A stretch of DNA of 64,000 bases from Microbulbifer okhotskensis (lineage in GTDB: Bacteria; Pseudomonadota; Gammaproteobacteria; Pseudomonadales; Cellvibrionaceae), in NCBI RefSeq assembly GCF_023895975.1, contig NZ_JALBWM010000003.1, positions 1 to 64,000 on the forward strand, in the 5' to 3' direction. The notes beneath the pieces are model-generated. The model did no database searches. It saw only the letters and a list, made by a program, of their open reading frames with translations, and had not been told where the DNA came from. Made by a program: the position numbers and the translations under genes. Shown one piece after another: positions 18,787 to 27,872 of this stretch (position 1 is the stretch's first letter; every line of letters begins with the position of its first letter).

Positions 18787-20579
18787 CTCTTTAATTCTCC
18801 ATCTCGACCACTCATAGTGGCTATTAATTTCGTGAACGAATTAATCGAACAATACAAACCCAGAAAACGCTCGATAATACTGGCAAAAAGTAATGGGCTT
18901 GTACCGGTCAGCATCATTGAATCCAGTTCAATCTCCACCTCTGTACCACGGCACAAAACGACACTTTGATCGATCTGAATCGGAGCGGTTACCGGCTTGG
19001 TATTTAATTTTAATAACGACTCAATCAGGTTACGCGTACTCGCTGAGTCACGAAAATCGTAAAGCCTGAATATTTCTTTTAGAGCATTACATCCTTCTGA
19101 ACCTGATAATGACAGGTGGTTCAGATTAAGATGAGAAATCAATCGCCAGTACCCTCTTTCACGGCGCGGTGGCCGTAGTGTTGCTGTCGGTGATACTACA
19201 CAGCTAATTCTGCTTGCAGGCAAATCTCCATCAACAACTTCCAGGTAAGGTTGAGAGCTACCACTAGGTAATTTTTTCGGTAAATTACGGTTGCAGCAAG
19301 TCAGCTTTATATCAAGCGTCTGATCGCTAATCCGGTGTGGATTAAAGTCAAGATCAACAAGATTAATATCGATTTCAGACGCTTGTTCATTACGATGCTC
19401 ACCTTCGATAACATCTCTTCGGCGACTAAACCAGAATGCCGTCTGCTCCGAGTGATACTGACTGTGCTGTATGCCGTAAAAAGGACGATATCGAGTCGTC
19501 TCTCCATCTCCATCGGTAGCCGCTACTTCATCGACTGAGTATATTTCCAGGCCATCACTACGGCGGGCATCTGGAACAACATGATAACTATATTGTGTAT
19601 GGCTAAGCGGTATCGGGTCTGCACTTTGATTAAACAAATTAACAGCCGGCGTACAACCCAGCGCGAACATTCCTGGGACAAGTTGCTTTTCTAACTCTTC
19701 ATGAGTTTCTGAAAGATAGAAATATAGATTTAGAGTGTCTCCATAACTATCGTTCAACGCATTCTGTACATTTAAAATATCCAAAAATAAAAATTTTTCA
19801 GGAAATGCAAAATATTCAGTGAGCAAACGATAGCCAATGAATGCAGTCTCTGGATAGGGTAGCAACCCTTCATCAACACCTAAGCCCACTTGGTTTATTT
19901 CCTCAGGTGAAAGGAAAGTTGGCTTGGGGTCACTCTCGCCGTTGGCGACAACTAACTTTACGCATTTGCTCAACAGTAAATCGTACAAACTAAATATATG
20001 CGATGGCTGGCCACGCAAAAAGAATCGGAAACTATCCGGGCCTAACTCTGAAAAACTAATATCAGGACTGAGTGTTTTTAGCGAAAGTTTCAATACTGCG
20101 TTTGCACCCTGAATATCATTACACCCAGGAGCTATAAAGGGTCTGGGCATGAGACTCGCGCTGACAGCCTGAAAGGGACAGATTTCTGTAGGATAACTGG
20201 TTGTAAAGCGACAAGTTTGCCCTTGGAAGCTATCGCTCTCTAACAATGTCCTTGCCCCTACGGAAGTAATGGCATCTAGGTCCTTCTCCGGTTCAAACTG
20301 AACAATGGCACAGGAGGGGATTGGACGAAGATAATGGGGGTACAGAGTTTCCAGCATCGCATCTGTTAACTCTGGGAAGTCATCACTTAACTTCTGCTGT
20401 ACCCGCGCGTTCATGTAGGCAAACCCAGATAACAATCGCCCTACCAGAGGGTCATCAACTGTATCTGCATCCAGCTGAAGCCTGGATGCCGCAGCGGGAT
20501 GCATCTTGGCAAATTCAGCAGAAGTTTGCTGAATAAATGCCAATTCACGCTCGTAGAGATCTATCAGTTTTTCACTCAT
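18750..20579 (-). CDS. tssF: TssF, T6SS baseplate wedge protein
   Basis: 609 residues from the ATG at 20579, whose A is the last base of the tssE stop (TGATG junction). A GTG one codon earlier is possible. The opening LIDLYERELAFIQQTSAEFAKMHPAAASRL and DDPLVGRLLSGFAYMNARVQQKLSDDFPELTDAMLETLYPHYLRPIPS are the classic TssF signature. The C-terminal VVLCRGTEVEIELDSMMLTGTSPLLFASIIERFLGLYCSINSFTKL also matches. Gene order tssE-tssF-tssG is conserved, consistent with assembly as one wedge. Confidence 0.96.
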   Translation of the reverse strand: MSEKLIDLYERELAFIQQTSAEFAKMHPAAASRLQLDADTVDDPLVGRLLSGFAYMNARVQQKLSDDFPELTDAMLETLYPHYLRPIPSCAIVQFEPEKDLDAITSVGARTLLESDSFQGQTCRFTTSYPTEICPFQAVSASLMPRPFIAPGCNDIQGANAVLKLSLKTLSPDISFSELGPDSFRFFLRGQPSHIFSLYDLLLSKCVKLVVANGESDPKPTFLSPEEINQVGLGVDEGLLPYPETAFIGYRLLTEYFAFPEKFLFLDILNVQNALNDSYGDTLNLYFYLSETHEELEKQLVPGMFALGCTPAVNLFNQSADPIPLSHTQYSYHVVPDARRSDGLEIYSVDEVAATDGDGETTRYRPFYGIQHSQYHSEQTAFWFSRRRDVIEGEHRNEQASEIDINLVDLDFNPHRISDQTLDIKLTCCNRNLPKKLPSGSSQPYLEVVDGDLPASRISCVVSPTATLRPPRRERGYWRLISHLNLNHLSLSGSEGCNALKEIFRLYDFRDSASTRNLIESLLKLNTKPVTAPIQIDQSVVLCRGTEVEIELDSMMLTGTSPLLFASIIERFLGLYCSINSFTKLIATMSGRDGELKRWPPRAGEKALL

Positions 20580-21052
20580 CACATAATCTCAGACACGTCT
20601 ACCAACTGGGTAACCGGGTTTAGTGCCGAATCAAATACTATAATTTCTGATGCCGGGTTTATATGCAACACAGCTTCCACTCGAAATCGGATGCTGGGAT
20701 CTTCGACATCCACTTTATCTTGTGTTGTAACTTTTACCGAGCGTATTCTGGGCTCGAAACTTAAAACCGTTTTCTCAATATCCCGACAAAACTGTTTTCG
20801 GCTATCTGAAGAGGATAGGTTTACGGTTGATAAGTCTGGTAAACCATAATTAATATTGGATTTTTGCAAGTACTCATGCGCTGCTGGGGCCGAAATACAT
20901 TTAAAACGTGTATTAAACAAGTATTCCAAATCCCGGCGCACACCCTCTCTTAACTGCCTCAAAACCTGGTGAGACTGATGCATGTCCAGTTTGCTGGAGG
21001 ACTGTAATAGACGATCCAGGACTGGTGCTAATAAACGTTTTTCTTTTGCCAT
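20579..21052 (-). CDS. tssE: TssE, gp25-like T6SS baseplate protein
   Basis: 157 residues (MAKEKRLLAPVLDRLLQ). It contains the family features: an arginine-rich N-terminal helix ending GVRRDLEYLFNTRFKC, then YGLPDLSTVNLSSSDSRKQFCRDIEKTVLSFEPRIRSVKVT, ending in a beta-rich lysozyme-like gp25 fold. Its stop codon overlaps the tssF start by one base. TssE links the baseplate to the first ring of the sheath. It follows the second tssC-like gene by 5 bp, so the sheath and baseplate genes are one transcription unit. Confidence 0.94.
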   Translation of the reverse strand: MAKEKRLLAPVLDRLLQSSSKLDMHQSHQVLRQLREGVRRDLEYLFNTRFKCISAPAAHEYLQKSNINYGLPDLSTVNLSSSDSRKQFCRDIEKTVLSFEPRIRSVKVTTQDKVDVEDPSIRFRVEAVLHINPASEIIVFDSALNPVTQLVDVSEIM

Positions 21053-21057
21053 AATCG

Positions 21058-22656
21058 CTATGCGGCCCCTACACCGATTGTTGCCAATGCAGTAGTAAGT
21101 TTTAGCTCAGACACAAGATGATCTACGGTATAGTGGCTCTTTAGATGAATCACACTCTGATAACTACCGGCTTTTCCGGGCTCGTCTGCAACTCGAACAC
21201 GCGCCTCACGCAAGGGGTATCTCGCTAACATTTCCCAAGAGAGATCATCTCTACCCGTTGTATATTGATCCAGCCAATGCTGAAGTTGTCGCTCACAGTC
21301 AGCGGCATTCATATAGGCACCGACTTTATCTCTAATCATCACCTTGATGTAATGGGCAAAACGGGAAGCACAAAGTATTTGTTGCAACATAGAACTAATG
21401 CGGGCATTGGCTGTAGCTGCTTTGGAGCTGTACTGTTTTGCTCGCTGTAATGAGGGAACACTATTAAAGGCACTGTAAGGGGTGTCATAGCAGTGATTTA
21501 AACAGGCAAACCCCAGTTCACTTAAGTCACGCTCTGCGAAATCAGTCACCAAAATTGAAGTGGCCATGCGAATCATCCCCGGCGTACTATCCGGCTTATA
21601 GGGCACCATCGGCAGCTGAGTGACAAGCCCACCGCCCAAATGATCGCGTGCAACACCCCTGATATGGGAAAACCACCCCACCTCACTAAACTCTCGGAGT
21701 AAAACCGCACCCAAAGCAAAGCAGGCATTGCCCCACAAATAGTTCCGACTGTGGGAAGCAGCAACTTGTTCCTGAAATCTTAATCCACGATATGAGGAGA
21801 ACTCTTGATTATAGGGTTCGCGCATTAAAATTTGTGGAAGAGTCAGAGCTATAAAGCGGCTGTCCTCAAGATCTCTTAGGCTGTTCCAGCGAATATATTC
21901 TTTCTGGCGGAACACTTCGGAAAAATTAATGGGCTTAGCTAAATCAGAAAAATGATCAATACCAAATAATTGGGGAGCAGAGGCACAGACGAAAGGTGCA
22001 AAAGCCGCTGCTGCTGTGTGTGCAATGCCTTGTAAGGTGAAAACATCATCATACGGATGATCAGGCAGAGGACGATGGGAGACATAGTAATCCCCCAGTA
22101 ACAGCCCAAATGGCTCGCCTCCTGGAGTGCCGAACTCCTCATTGTATACAAGATGGAAGAGGCCGGACTGGTCGAAATCTGGAGCCCTTTCAATATCCTT
22201 GGTCAGATCCTTCCAGCTAGCATCCAGAAGTTTTATTTTGATATTTTCCGTATGTGGAGTATCAAATACCAATAAGGATAAGCCACGCCAACTGGCTTCC
22301 AGTCGCTGGAATCGCGGATGGTGTATTATCCGATTTAATTGATCGCAGATAATTTCATCCAGCTCAACGATTATTCGATTCAGGTACTGACGAACGGAGT
22401 AATTATCCCTATTGGTACAGGGGCATAATTCTTTCAGCCAATATTCAAATGCAAAAAGGTCATCCAGTTCTTGCAGAAACTTTCGTAGTTCATTCTGCTG
22501 CCCTCTCGCCAATTTTTCCGGTAGAACATCAGTCTGATCTTCCGATATTTGGTCATGTGCTGCACGGGGCACCGGTATACTCCAACATGAATTATTATTT
22601 GAATAAGTAGCGGTAAACTCAGGCCTTGAGCAAGACCTCTCGAAGAGAAGGTCCAC
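21058..22656 (-). CDS. Second full-length TssC-family sheath protein (TssC paralogue)
   Basis: 532 residues from a GTG at 22656. An in-frame TAG two codons upstream makes this the earliest possible start, although a GTG 29 codons in, with GGAG 8 bp before it, is a real alternative. From about residue 100 it aligns with canonical TssC throughout: HPRFQRLEASWRGLSLLV, YNEEFGTPGGEPFGLLLGDYY, FAPFVCASAPQLFGIDHFSDLAKP, EYIRWNSLRDLEDSRFIALTLP, ASRFAHYIKVMIRDKVGAYMNAADCERQLQHWLDQYTT. Its N-terminal 90 residues and extreme C-terminus (TALATIGVGAA) differ from tssC. It sits between tssC and tssE. It may form a distinct first or last sheath ring; that is inference. Confidence 0.93.
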   Translation of the reverse strand: MDLLFERSCSRPEFTATYSNNNSCWSIPVPRAAHDQISEDQTDVLPEKLARGQQNELRKFLQELDDLFAFEYWLKELCPCTNRDNYSVRQYLNRIIVELDEIICDQLNRIIHHPRFQRLEASWRGLSLLVFDTPHTENIKIKLLDASWKDLTKDIERAPDFDQSGLFHLVYNEEFGTPGGEPFGLLLGDYYVSHRPLPDHPYDDVFTLQGIAHTAAAAFAPFVCASAPQLFGIDHFSDLAKPINFSEVFRQKEYIRWNSLRDLEDSRFIALTLPQILMREPYNQEFSSYRGLRFQEQVAASHSRNYLWGNACFALGAVLLREFSEVGWFSHIRGVARDHLGGGLVTQLPMVPYKPDSTPGMIRMATSILVTDFAERDLSELGFACLNHCYDTPYSAFNSVPSLQRAKQYSSKAATANARISSMLQQILCASRFAHYIKVMIRDKVGAYMNAADCERQLQHWLDQYTTGRDDLSWEMLARYPLREARVRVADEPGKAGSYQSVIHLKSHYTVDHLVSELKLTTALATIGVGAA

Positions 22657-22674
22657 CCCCTACGGAGTGGACCT
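22649..22674 (-). promoter_or_regulatory. Hairpin enclosing the GTG start of the second tssC-like gene
   Basis: AGGTCCAC (22667-22674 on the minus strand) pairs with GTGGACCT (22649-22656) around a 10-base loop that holds TAGGGG, the only nearby ribosome-binding-like sequence. The downstream arm contains the GTG start at 22656. It begins 8 bp after the tssC stop. Such a structure could reduce translation of the paralogue relative to tssC. Confidence 0.6.
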
Positions 22675-22681
22675 GGGGTAA

Positions 22682-24169
22682 TTATCCCGCAGACGGGATA
22701 TTCGCCACCATACGCATAGATGTTGTCAGTTCTTCCATCTGTAGCCAAGGTTTCAGATAGGCAATCGCACTGTAGCATCCAGGCTGTCCAGGAATTTCCT
22801 TAACTTCTACCCGAGCCTCAGAAAGCGGGTATTTGGCTTTCATCTCAGGACTGGCATCCGGATTGGAATTGGTATATTGGGAAATCCACTTATTCAACCA
22901 GCGCTCACAGTCACTTGCTTCCATAAAGGAGCCGACTTTATCGCGCGCCATCACTTTCAGGTAGTGGGCGATACGTGAGGTTGCCATCAAATAAGGAAGG
23001 CGTGCAGAGATAGCCGCATTTGCAGTTGCATCGGGGTCATCATACGCTTTTGGGTCCTGGGCACTTTGCGCACCGAAGAATACCGAGTAATCCGTATTCT
23101 TGTAATGACACAAAGGCAGGAAACCCTGAGCACTCAACTCAGCTTCGCGGCGATCAGTAATACCGATTTCGGTGGGACACTTCTGGTCCAAGTCGCCATC
23201 ATCACTCTTGAAAACGTGTGACGGAAGACCTTCTACCTTACCACCACCCTCAGCACCGCGAATGGCGGTACACCAGGAGTTCTCCGAAAATGCTTTTGTC
23301 ATGGTCGTGCCCATAACATAAGAAGCATTCATCCAGCAGTACTGATCGTGATCTGCAGGACGGGACACGCCACTCTCGTCCACTTCAAATTCTTCAAAAT
23401 CAAAAGCTTCAATCGGCTTGGTGTTGGCGCCGTATGGGGTACGTGCCAAGGTGCGCGGCATCACCAGTGTGACAAAACGGGAATCGTCACTATCCCGGAA
23501 ACTGCGCCACTTGATGTACTCTGCCGATTCAAAAATTCCACCCAAATCTCTAGGCTTGGACAACTCTGTGTAGTCGTCAAATCCAAACATGCCAGCGCCA
23601 GCGGCTGCAACGAAAGGGCAGAATCCCGCAGCCGCTACATTGGACATTTTGCTAAGAAGTTCAATATCCTCAGGGTGGCTGGTGAATTCAAAATCACCAA
23701 TCATCACACCATAAGGCTCACCACCAGCAGTGCCAAATTCTTCTTCATAAATTTTCTTGAAAGTCTGGCTCTGATCGAACTCAACCGCTTTATCCAAATC
23801 GCGGAATAGCTCTCGCTTGCTCAAGTTGAGCATGCGGATCTTCATGGTAGCGCCTGTTTCAGAGTTCATTACCAAATGATTCAGGCCGCGCCATGAGCCT
23901 TCAAGCTTCTGGAATTTCTCATCGTGCAGAATGGCAGATAGCTGTTGTGACATTGCGTTATCAATCGCACTGACTGCAGCTTTAATTGTTTGGGTGAGGT
24001 TACGATCCCAAGTAACAGTCCCTTTCAATACCTGCTCGGTCAGGTTCGCCAGTAAGTCCTGTGCTTCTTGAGGTTCGGTTTGCTTAGTCGCAGCAATTGC
24101 CTGATCCAGAAGATTGGCTGATTGCTCTTCAGCTTCACTACCGGCAACATTTTCTACTTCAGTGCTCAT
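22682..24169 (-). CDS. tssC: TssC (VipB), large subunit of the T6SS contractile sheath
   Basis: 495 residues, normal length. Canonical blocks include [119 protein letters not shown] and [31 protein letters not shown], ending [15 protein letters not shown]. With TssB it forms the helical sheath whose contraction drives the Hcp tube. It overlaps tssB by 4 bp (ATGA), fitting equal stoichiometry. This is clearly the main TssC of the locus, as opposed to the paralogue downstream and the fusion protein at 37-38.5 kb. Confidence 0.97.
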   Translation of the reverse strand: MSTEVENVAGSEAEEQSANLLDQAIAATKQTEPQEAQDLLANLTEQVLKGTVTWDRNLTQTIKAAVSAIDNAMSQQLSAILHDEKFQKLEGSWRGLNHLVMNSETGATMKIRMLNLSKRELFRDLDKAVEFDQSQTFKKIYEEEFGTAGGEPYGVMIGDFEFTSHPEDIELLSKMSNVAAAGFCPFVAAAGAGMFGFDDYTELSKPRDLGGIFESAEYIKWRSFRDSDDSRFVTLVMPRTLARTPYGANTKPIEAFDFEEFEVDESGVSRPADHDQYCWMNASYVMGTTMTKAFSENSWCTAIRGAEGGGKVEGLPSHVFKSDDGDLDQKCPTEIGITDRREAELSAQGFLPLCHYKNTDYSVFFGAQSAQDPKAYDDPDATANAAISARLPYLMATSRIAHYLKVMARDKVGSFMEASDCERWLNKWISQYTNSNPDASPEMKAKYPLSEARVEVKEIPGQPGCYSAIAYLKPWLQMEELTTSMRMVANIPSAG

Positions 24170-24687
24170 TCTGAATCCTCTCCTTTATCCTCGTTCAGGC
24201 CCAGTTGCTCGGATATAGCACTTACATTCTCTGTGCTTTTAAGAATATCCTCGAGCACCTTCTCAAGCTCTTCTGAACGATCAGCCTTACTCAGTAAGTC
24301 ACGCAACTTGCTGCGGGCTTCAAGTAACTGCTTGAGCGGTTCCACCTGCTCAACAATCTGCTCAGGAGAGAACTGATCCATGTTATTGAAATCGAGATTA
24401 ACTGCCATTTTGCTGCCATCACCGGATAAGGTGTTTTCCACCTGCAGGTTTAGCTTTGGCTTAACCTTACCCATGACATCGTTGAAGTTATCTCGATCAA
24501 TCTGGATAAATTTACGATCTTTCAATGCCTTACGACTCTCTGCATTGTCACCAGAGTAATCGCCCATCACACCCGCCACAAAAGGAAGTTCCTTTTTAGC
24601 TTCGGCTCCATTCGTTTCAACATCGTAAGTAATATGCACACGCGGCTTACGCACGCGCTTGAGTTTATTGTGGATGCTCTCAGACAT
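24166..24687 (-). CDS. tssB: TssB (VipA), small subunit of the T6SS contractile sheath
   Basis: 173 residues. Typical elements are [100 protein letters not shown] and a C-terminal helical tail. It pairs with TssC in the sheath. An AGGAGA-type ribosome site precedes the ATG at 24687, and tssA lies 44 bp upstream in the same orientation. Confidence 0.97.
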   Translation of the reverse strand: MSESIHNKLKRVRKPRVHITYDVETNGAEAKKELPFVAGVMGDYSGDNAESRKALKDRKFIQIDRDNFNDVMGKVKPKLNLQVENTLSGDGSKMAVNLDFNNMDQFSPEQIVEQVEPLKQLLEARSKLRDLLSKADRSEELEKVLEDILKSTENVSAISEQLGLNEDKGEDSE

Positions 24688-24731
24688 CTCAGGTCTCCTT
24701 TCCGACTTTAGGGACTGCTGTTCTTAGTTAA

Positions 24732-26024
24732 CTACCAACCAGCGCTGGCTTCTTCTTGCGGTTGCTCACCCCAACCCTCATCAGAGACTGGCGCAGACGC
24801 ACTTTCTGAAGGCGCATCGGCGGCAACCGCAGGAGCTGATGAAGTGCCACTTGTTGTCACTGGTGGGGCTACATATTTTTGAGTATCAGTGCCATCGAGA
24901 CGTACTCCGGTCAGCTGGGAGTACATGGCCTTTGATTGGTCGTCGGGCAATAGCTGCGACATCAATTCCGAAACGGTCATACGCCCCCAGCCGATCAACC
25001 TTTCCAACCCTGGAGCCAGTGGGGTATGGGGCTCATAGGTACGAAAATACTTTGCCGCCTGCTCTAGCAACTTCAAAGCATCCTCTCTGGATGTCACTGG
25101 TCCACTGGGAATAGGTACGCCGACCGCAGCCATAGTGACTGCGGTACTATCAATCTGCACCTCTGCCACCGGCTCATTGGCGCTTGAACTACTTTGCTCC
25201 TCCTTCGCCTGCTCTAAGGACTCAAGGTGTGTCTTATAGATAAAACGACTGGTGCGCAGAACCTCATCCAACAGAGAAGAAACATTGGTCGACGGTGGAG
25301 CATCATGGCCGCAGCTCTGGCGCAAACTACTATTGATGGCTTTGTAGTGGTCAAACGCCGACTCAATCGTTTGAACCAAATTTTGAGCCCATTCAGCGCT
25401 CGCACTGTTTACACATTGATCTATAGCTTCAAGGTTGTAACCCAGGGTTTCAATCCGAGCTACTTTGGCATCTTCATCGGCGATCCTGTCAGCATCTCTT
25501 GCCTGTTGGAACTGGACGAAGGAATAATCTCCGTAATCTCCCTCAGGCGTAATACCTGCACTGCGGATAGGCATCATCAAGGTACCGTCGCCGCCATCGC
25601 CATTCAGGCCGGTCAAGGGAGCGACCTTGGTTTCAAGGCCATCTTCATCCGGAAGGGGGTACAAACCATCCCAGAACTGTTCGACAAGCTGGTCAATCAG
25701 TTGCAAGCCATCTCTCAACCCGGTAAAACCTTGCAAGCGAATCAATGCTTCGGTATACCAGCTTGCCACCTCTAAATCTTTGCTTTTTTTGCTGAGAATT
25801 TTTTCCGCAGCTTTGGCAACATCTTTCCAGGGGGCAAGCAAATCCGTGTCGACATCATCAAACATGGCCGAGCGCTCAGCGGCCCGTGCACTATTCCGTG
25901 CATCTTTGATTGAGTAATAGTCTGAAGTTGGCGAACGATCCTCGCGGATATCTTCCCCTACAGGATTATCTGCCGAGATTGGGGCAACTAATTCATCGAT
26001 ATTTATCGTGTTTGGGAATGCCAT
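24732..26024 (-). CDS. tssA: TssA, T6SS assembly/cap protein with ImpA N-terminal domain
   Basis: 430 residues from ATG 26024 (MAFPNTINIDELVAPI), which has an AAGGGA ribosome site 8 bp upstream; an ATG 27 bp earlier is less well placed. The ImpA_N domain spans about 10-130 (ISADNPVGEDIREDRSPTSDYYSIKDARNSARAAE, WYTEALIRLQGFTGLRDGL). The C-terminal part resembles the short TssA class (YEPHTPLAPGLERLIGWGRMTVSELMSQLLPD). After it comes an unusual acidic low-complexity tail of about 35 residues ending EEASAGW. TssA coordinates polymerisation of tube and sheath at the baseplate and distal end. It is the first gene of the tssABC sub-block. Confidence 0.94.
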   Translation of the reverse strand: MAFPNTINIDELVAPISADNPVGEDIREDRSPTSDYYSIKDARNSARAAERSAMFDDVDTDLLAPWKDVAKAAEKILSKKSKDLEVASWYTEALIRLQGFTGLRDGLQLIDQLVEQFWDGLYPLPDEDGLETKVAPLTGLNGDGGDGTLMMPIRSAGITPEGDYGDYSFVQFQQARDADRIADEDAKVARIETLGYNLEAIDQCVNSASAEWAQNLVQTIESAFDHYKAINSSLRQSCGHDAPPSTNVSSLLDEVLRTSRFIYKTHLESLEQAKEEQSSSSANEPVAEVQIDSTAVTMAAVGVPIPSGPVTSREDALKLLEQAAKYFRTYEPHTPLAPGLERLIGWGRMTVSELMSQLLPDDQSKAMYSQLTGVRLDGTDTQKYVAPPVTTSGTSSAPAVAADAPSESASAPVSDEGWGEQPQEEASAGW

Positions 26025-26203
26025 CAAATAAAGTCCCTTATACCGAATCAAATGCTTTAATCAGAATTCTGAGAAGAGTACACGTTGTAGATATCTAATC
26101 AAGGCAAATGATGCGCTGGATACCCATTACTTCGAAAAACATGCACTGTTGACAATTGTACGCGATTTATTTTTGTTAGATTTTGGCTTCTTATTCCAAG
26201 CTA

Positions 26204-26974
26204 TTACGCAGGAACTGTTGTTGAGACACATTTATCCCTATTGGTCACTGCCTTAAATGTGGCAAAAATTTGCACAAACTCTATTTTGCTTTTTGGAAAA
26301 CTCTCCTGATCAGACCATAAAAATACCGAGTAAAAACTCTCTTGATTCTGAAAAAATGTGACCTGGTAACAAACTGGCGTATTGGCCACATCCGCGGACA
26401 TCTCAAAGACACAGCCTTGCAGATCATTACTCTGCGTAGATCTGGGCCCGGATATTAGTTTTCCGTTCGCTACCCGTGCCAAGCACTGCTGAATCTGAGC
26501 TGTACCAAACTCATCAATAGTCAAGCTCTGGGGAAGCTGTTTTCGTAGCTGTCGCAAGACAATCAGGTAACGATTTGATTGCGCGCTTCCCGCCTGAAGT
26601 TCCGCTTCATTATTCAGGTTGTCAAATGCTTGCCAACCACTCGGAACACCTATAGATATCGCTTTATCGACACTTTGTAAATAGTCAAATGCGCTGGGTA
26701 AAGGCGGATCACCTGAATTACTGGACTTCACAGTACAGTGCATTAACTGATCGCCCAGACACAACTGTGTATGCCACCCAGCCAGCCAGAATTTCTTCAT
26801 CATCTGGCAGGCCTCCCCCCTATCTTCCGTTACTTTTATCTGGGGGTTCAATCCAGCCAGGAGTCCTTTAATTTGGCCAAACCCCAAGCCAAATTCCCGA
26901 CCCAATGCGGCTATCGCATGACGTCGTTCTGCAGAACCTCTAATTTCCCCGGTAAAAATTACCTTATAAGACAT
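26204..26974 (-). CDS. Unrecognised protein in the T6SS operon
   Basis: 256 residues, with no signal peptide or membrane helix. Residues 1-75 (MSYKVIFTGEIRGSAERRHAIA..., FGLGFGQIKGLLAGLNPQIKV) look like a small alpha/beta domain that I associate with the N-terminus of various gammaproteobacterial proteins, with the form Y-K-V-x-F-T-G-E. The C-terminal half (LRKQLPQSLTIDEFGTAQ, GCVFEMSADVANTPVCYQVTFFQNQESFYSVFLWSDQESF) forms alternating strands ending KIEFVQIFATFK, perhaps a DcrB/PsbP-like fold. It lies between sapC-like and tssA, all in one direction, with gaps of about 155-180 bp on either side. I cannot assign a function. Confidence 0.75.
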   Translation of the reverse strand: MSYKVIFTGEIRGSAERRHAIAALGREFGLGFGQIKGLLAGLNPQIKVTEDRGEACQMMKKFWLAGWHTQLCLGDQLMHCTVKSSNSGDPPLPSAFDYLQSVDKAISIGVPSGWQAFDNLNNEAELQAGSAQSNRYLIVLRQLRKQLPQSLTIDEFGTAQIQQCLARVANGKLISGPRSTQSNDLQGCVFEMSADVANTPVCYQVTFFQNQESFYSVFLWSDQESFPKSKIEFVQIFATFKAVTNRDKCVSTTVPA

Positions 26975-27129
26975 ATCAGTAACCTTAGCTTCCTGCTCTG
27001 ATACTTTTTGTAAACCAGAACTCTCGATTTCCCACTATCAATTCCAGTCAAACTCTACTCGGCAAGTGATCCATTTAACTGCCTAGTCCAGTAAACCCCA
27101 CTAAAACTGGCTAAACATTGATTATTGTA

Positions 27130-27855
27130 TCAATGAAGTATTTGCGTCTGGTTGCTTTTGTGTAAAGCACTCAGTTTCGATGATTGCTGCAGGGAAAAAA
27201 GGTGTGCATAAATATAGGGAAGATACCCTTTATTACGTAAACTCAGAAATTCAGCCTGTGCAAGTTTTCCGAGCCGCTCCTCAGAAATACAAAAGGCGCC
27301 CTTAAGTTTATGCTTTGTATTACCTGGCAAGTCGACAAGTATCACTTTCTCTTGAAGCAAACCCAACTTCTGCAGACAACTCACAAATTCCCAATCCTGA
27401 AGGCGTCGAGCATGCATGACTTTCAAACGATGCTGCGTTTCTAACAGATATTGGCTGGGTTCCCCTTTGTCATCAAATAAATCAACCCCCTCAGCCCTGC
27501 CCTCACCCAAGAGTAACTGTGAGGTATCAACGCACACATATGCACTCGTAAAATCACCCGGTTTATACCTCAGATAAAAAGGATGATTTCGGATTGCAGA
27601 GGGAATGTAATCACCCTGCCACTCACCATTCTGCCAAAATAGATTTTGACCTGGTTTAACTCCAAGAAGAGCGCAGCTTTCGAGCCTGCCAGTCTCTTTT
27701 GAGGCTGTAAAAATAATAGGGCACGCTCTCGCTAGCGGGTTAAATTCAGCCAGCGAAACTGTGCAAATATGCAGATCATGGCTATGTGAAATATCAGCCT
27801 TTAAAACTTGATATTTACGGTGTCTTTTTTTATCTAAAATAACCAGCTTTTTCAT
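27130..27855 (-). CDS. SapC-family protein embedded in the T6SS operon
   Basis: 241 residues from ATG 27855 (MKKLVILDKKRHRKYQVLK), with GGGAG 5-6 bp upstream. Earlier in-frame starts would run into tagF. The pattern LDKKRHRKYQVLKADISHSHDL, VSLAEFNPLARACPIIFT, LLGVKPGQNLFW, QGDYIPSAIRNHPFYLRY, then LFDDKGEPSQYL, is that of the SapC family (PF07277), a group of unknown biochemistry often found near TonB receptors or S-layer genes. I do not know it as a T6SS component. It follows tagF by 17 bp, so co-expression with the secretion genes is likely. Role unknown. Confidence 0.85.
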   Translation of the reverse strand: MKKLVILDKKRHRKYQVLKADISHSHDLHICTVSLAEFNPLARACPIIFTASKETGRLESCALLGVKPGQNLFWQNGEWQGDYIPSAIRNHPFYLRYKPGDFTSAYVCVDTSQLLLGEGRAEGVDLFDDKGEPSQYLLETQHRLKVMHARRLQDWEFVSCLQKLGLLQEKVILVDLPGNTKHKLKGAFCISEERLGKLAQAEFLSLRNKGYLPYIYAHLFSLQQSSKLSALHKSNQTQILH

Positions 27856-27872
27856 ATTACACTCCCGACGAC

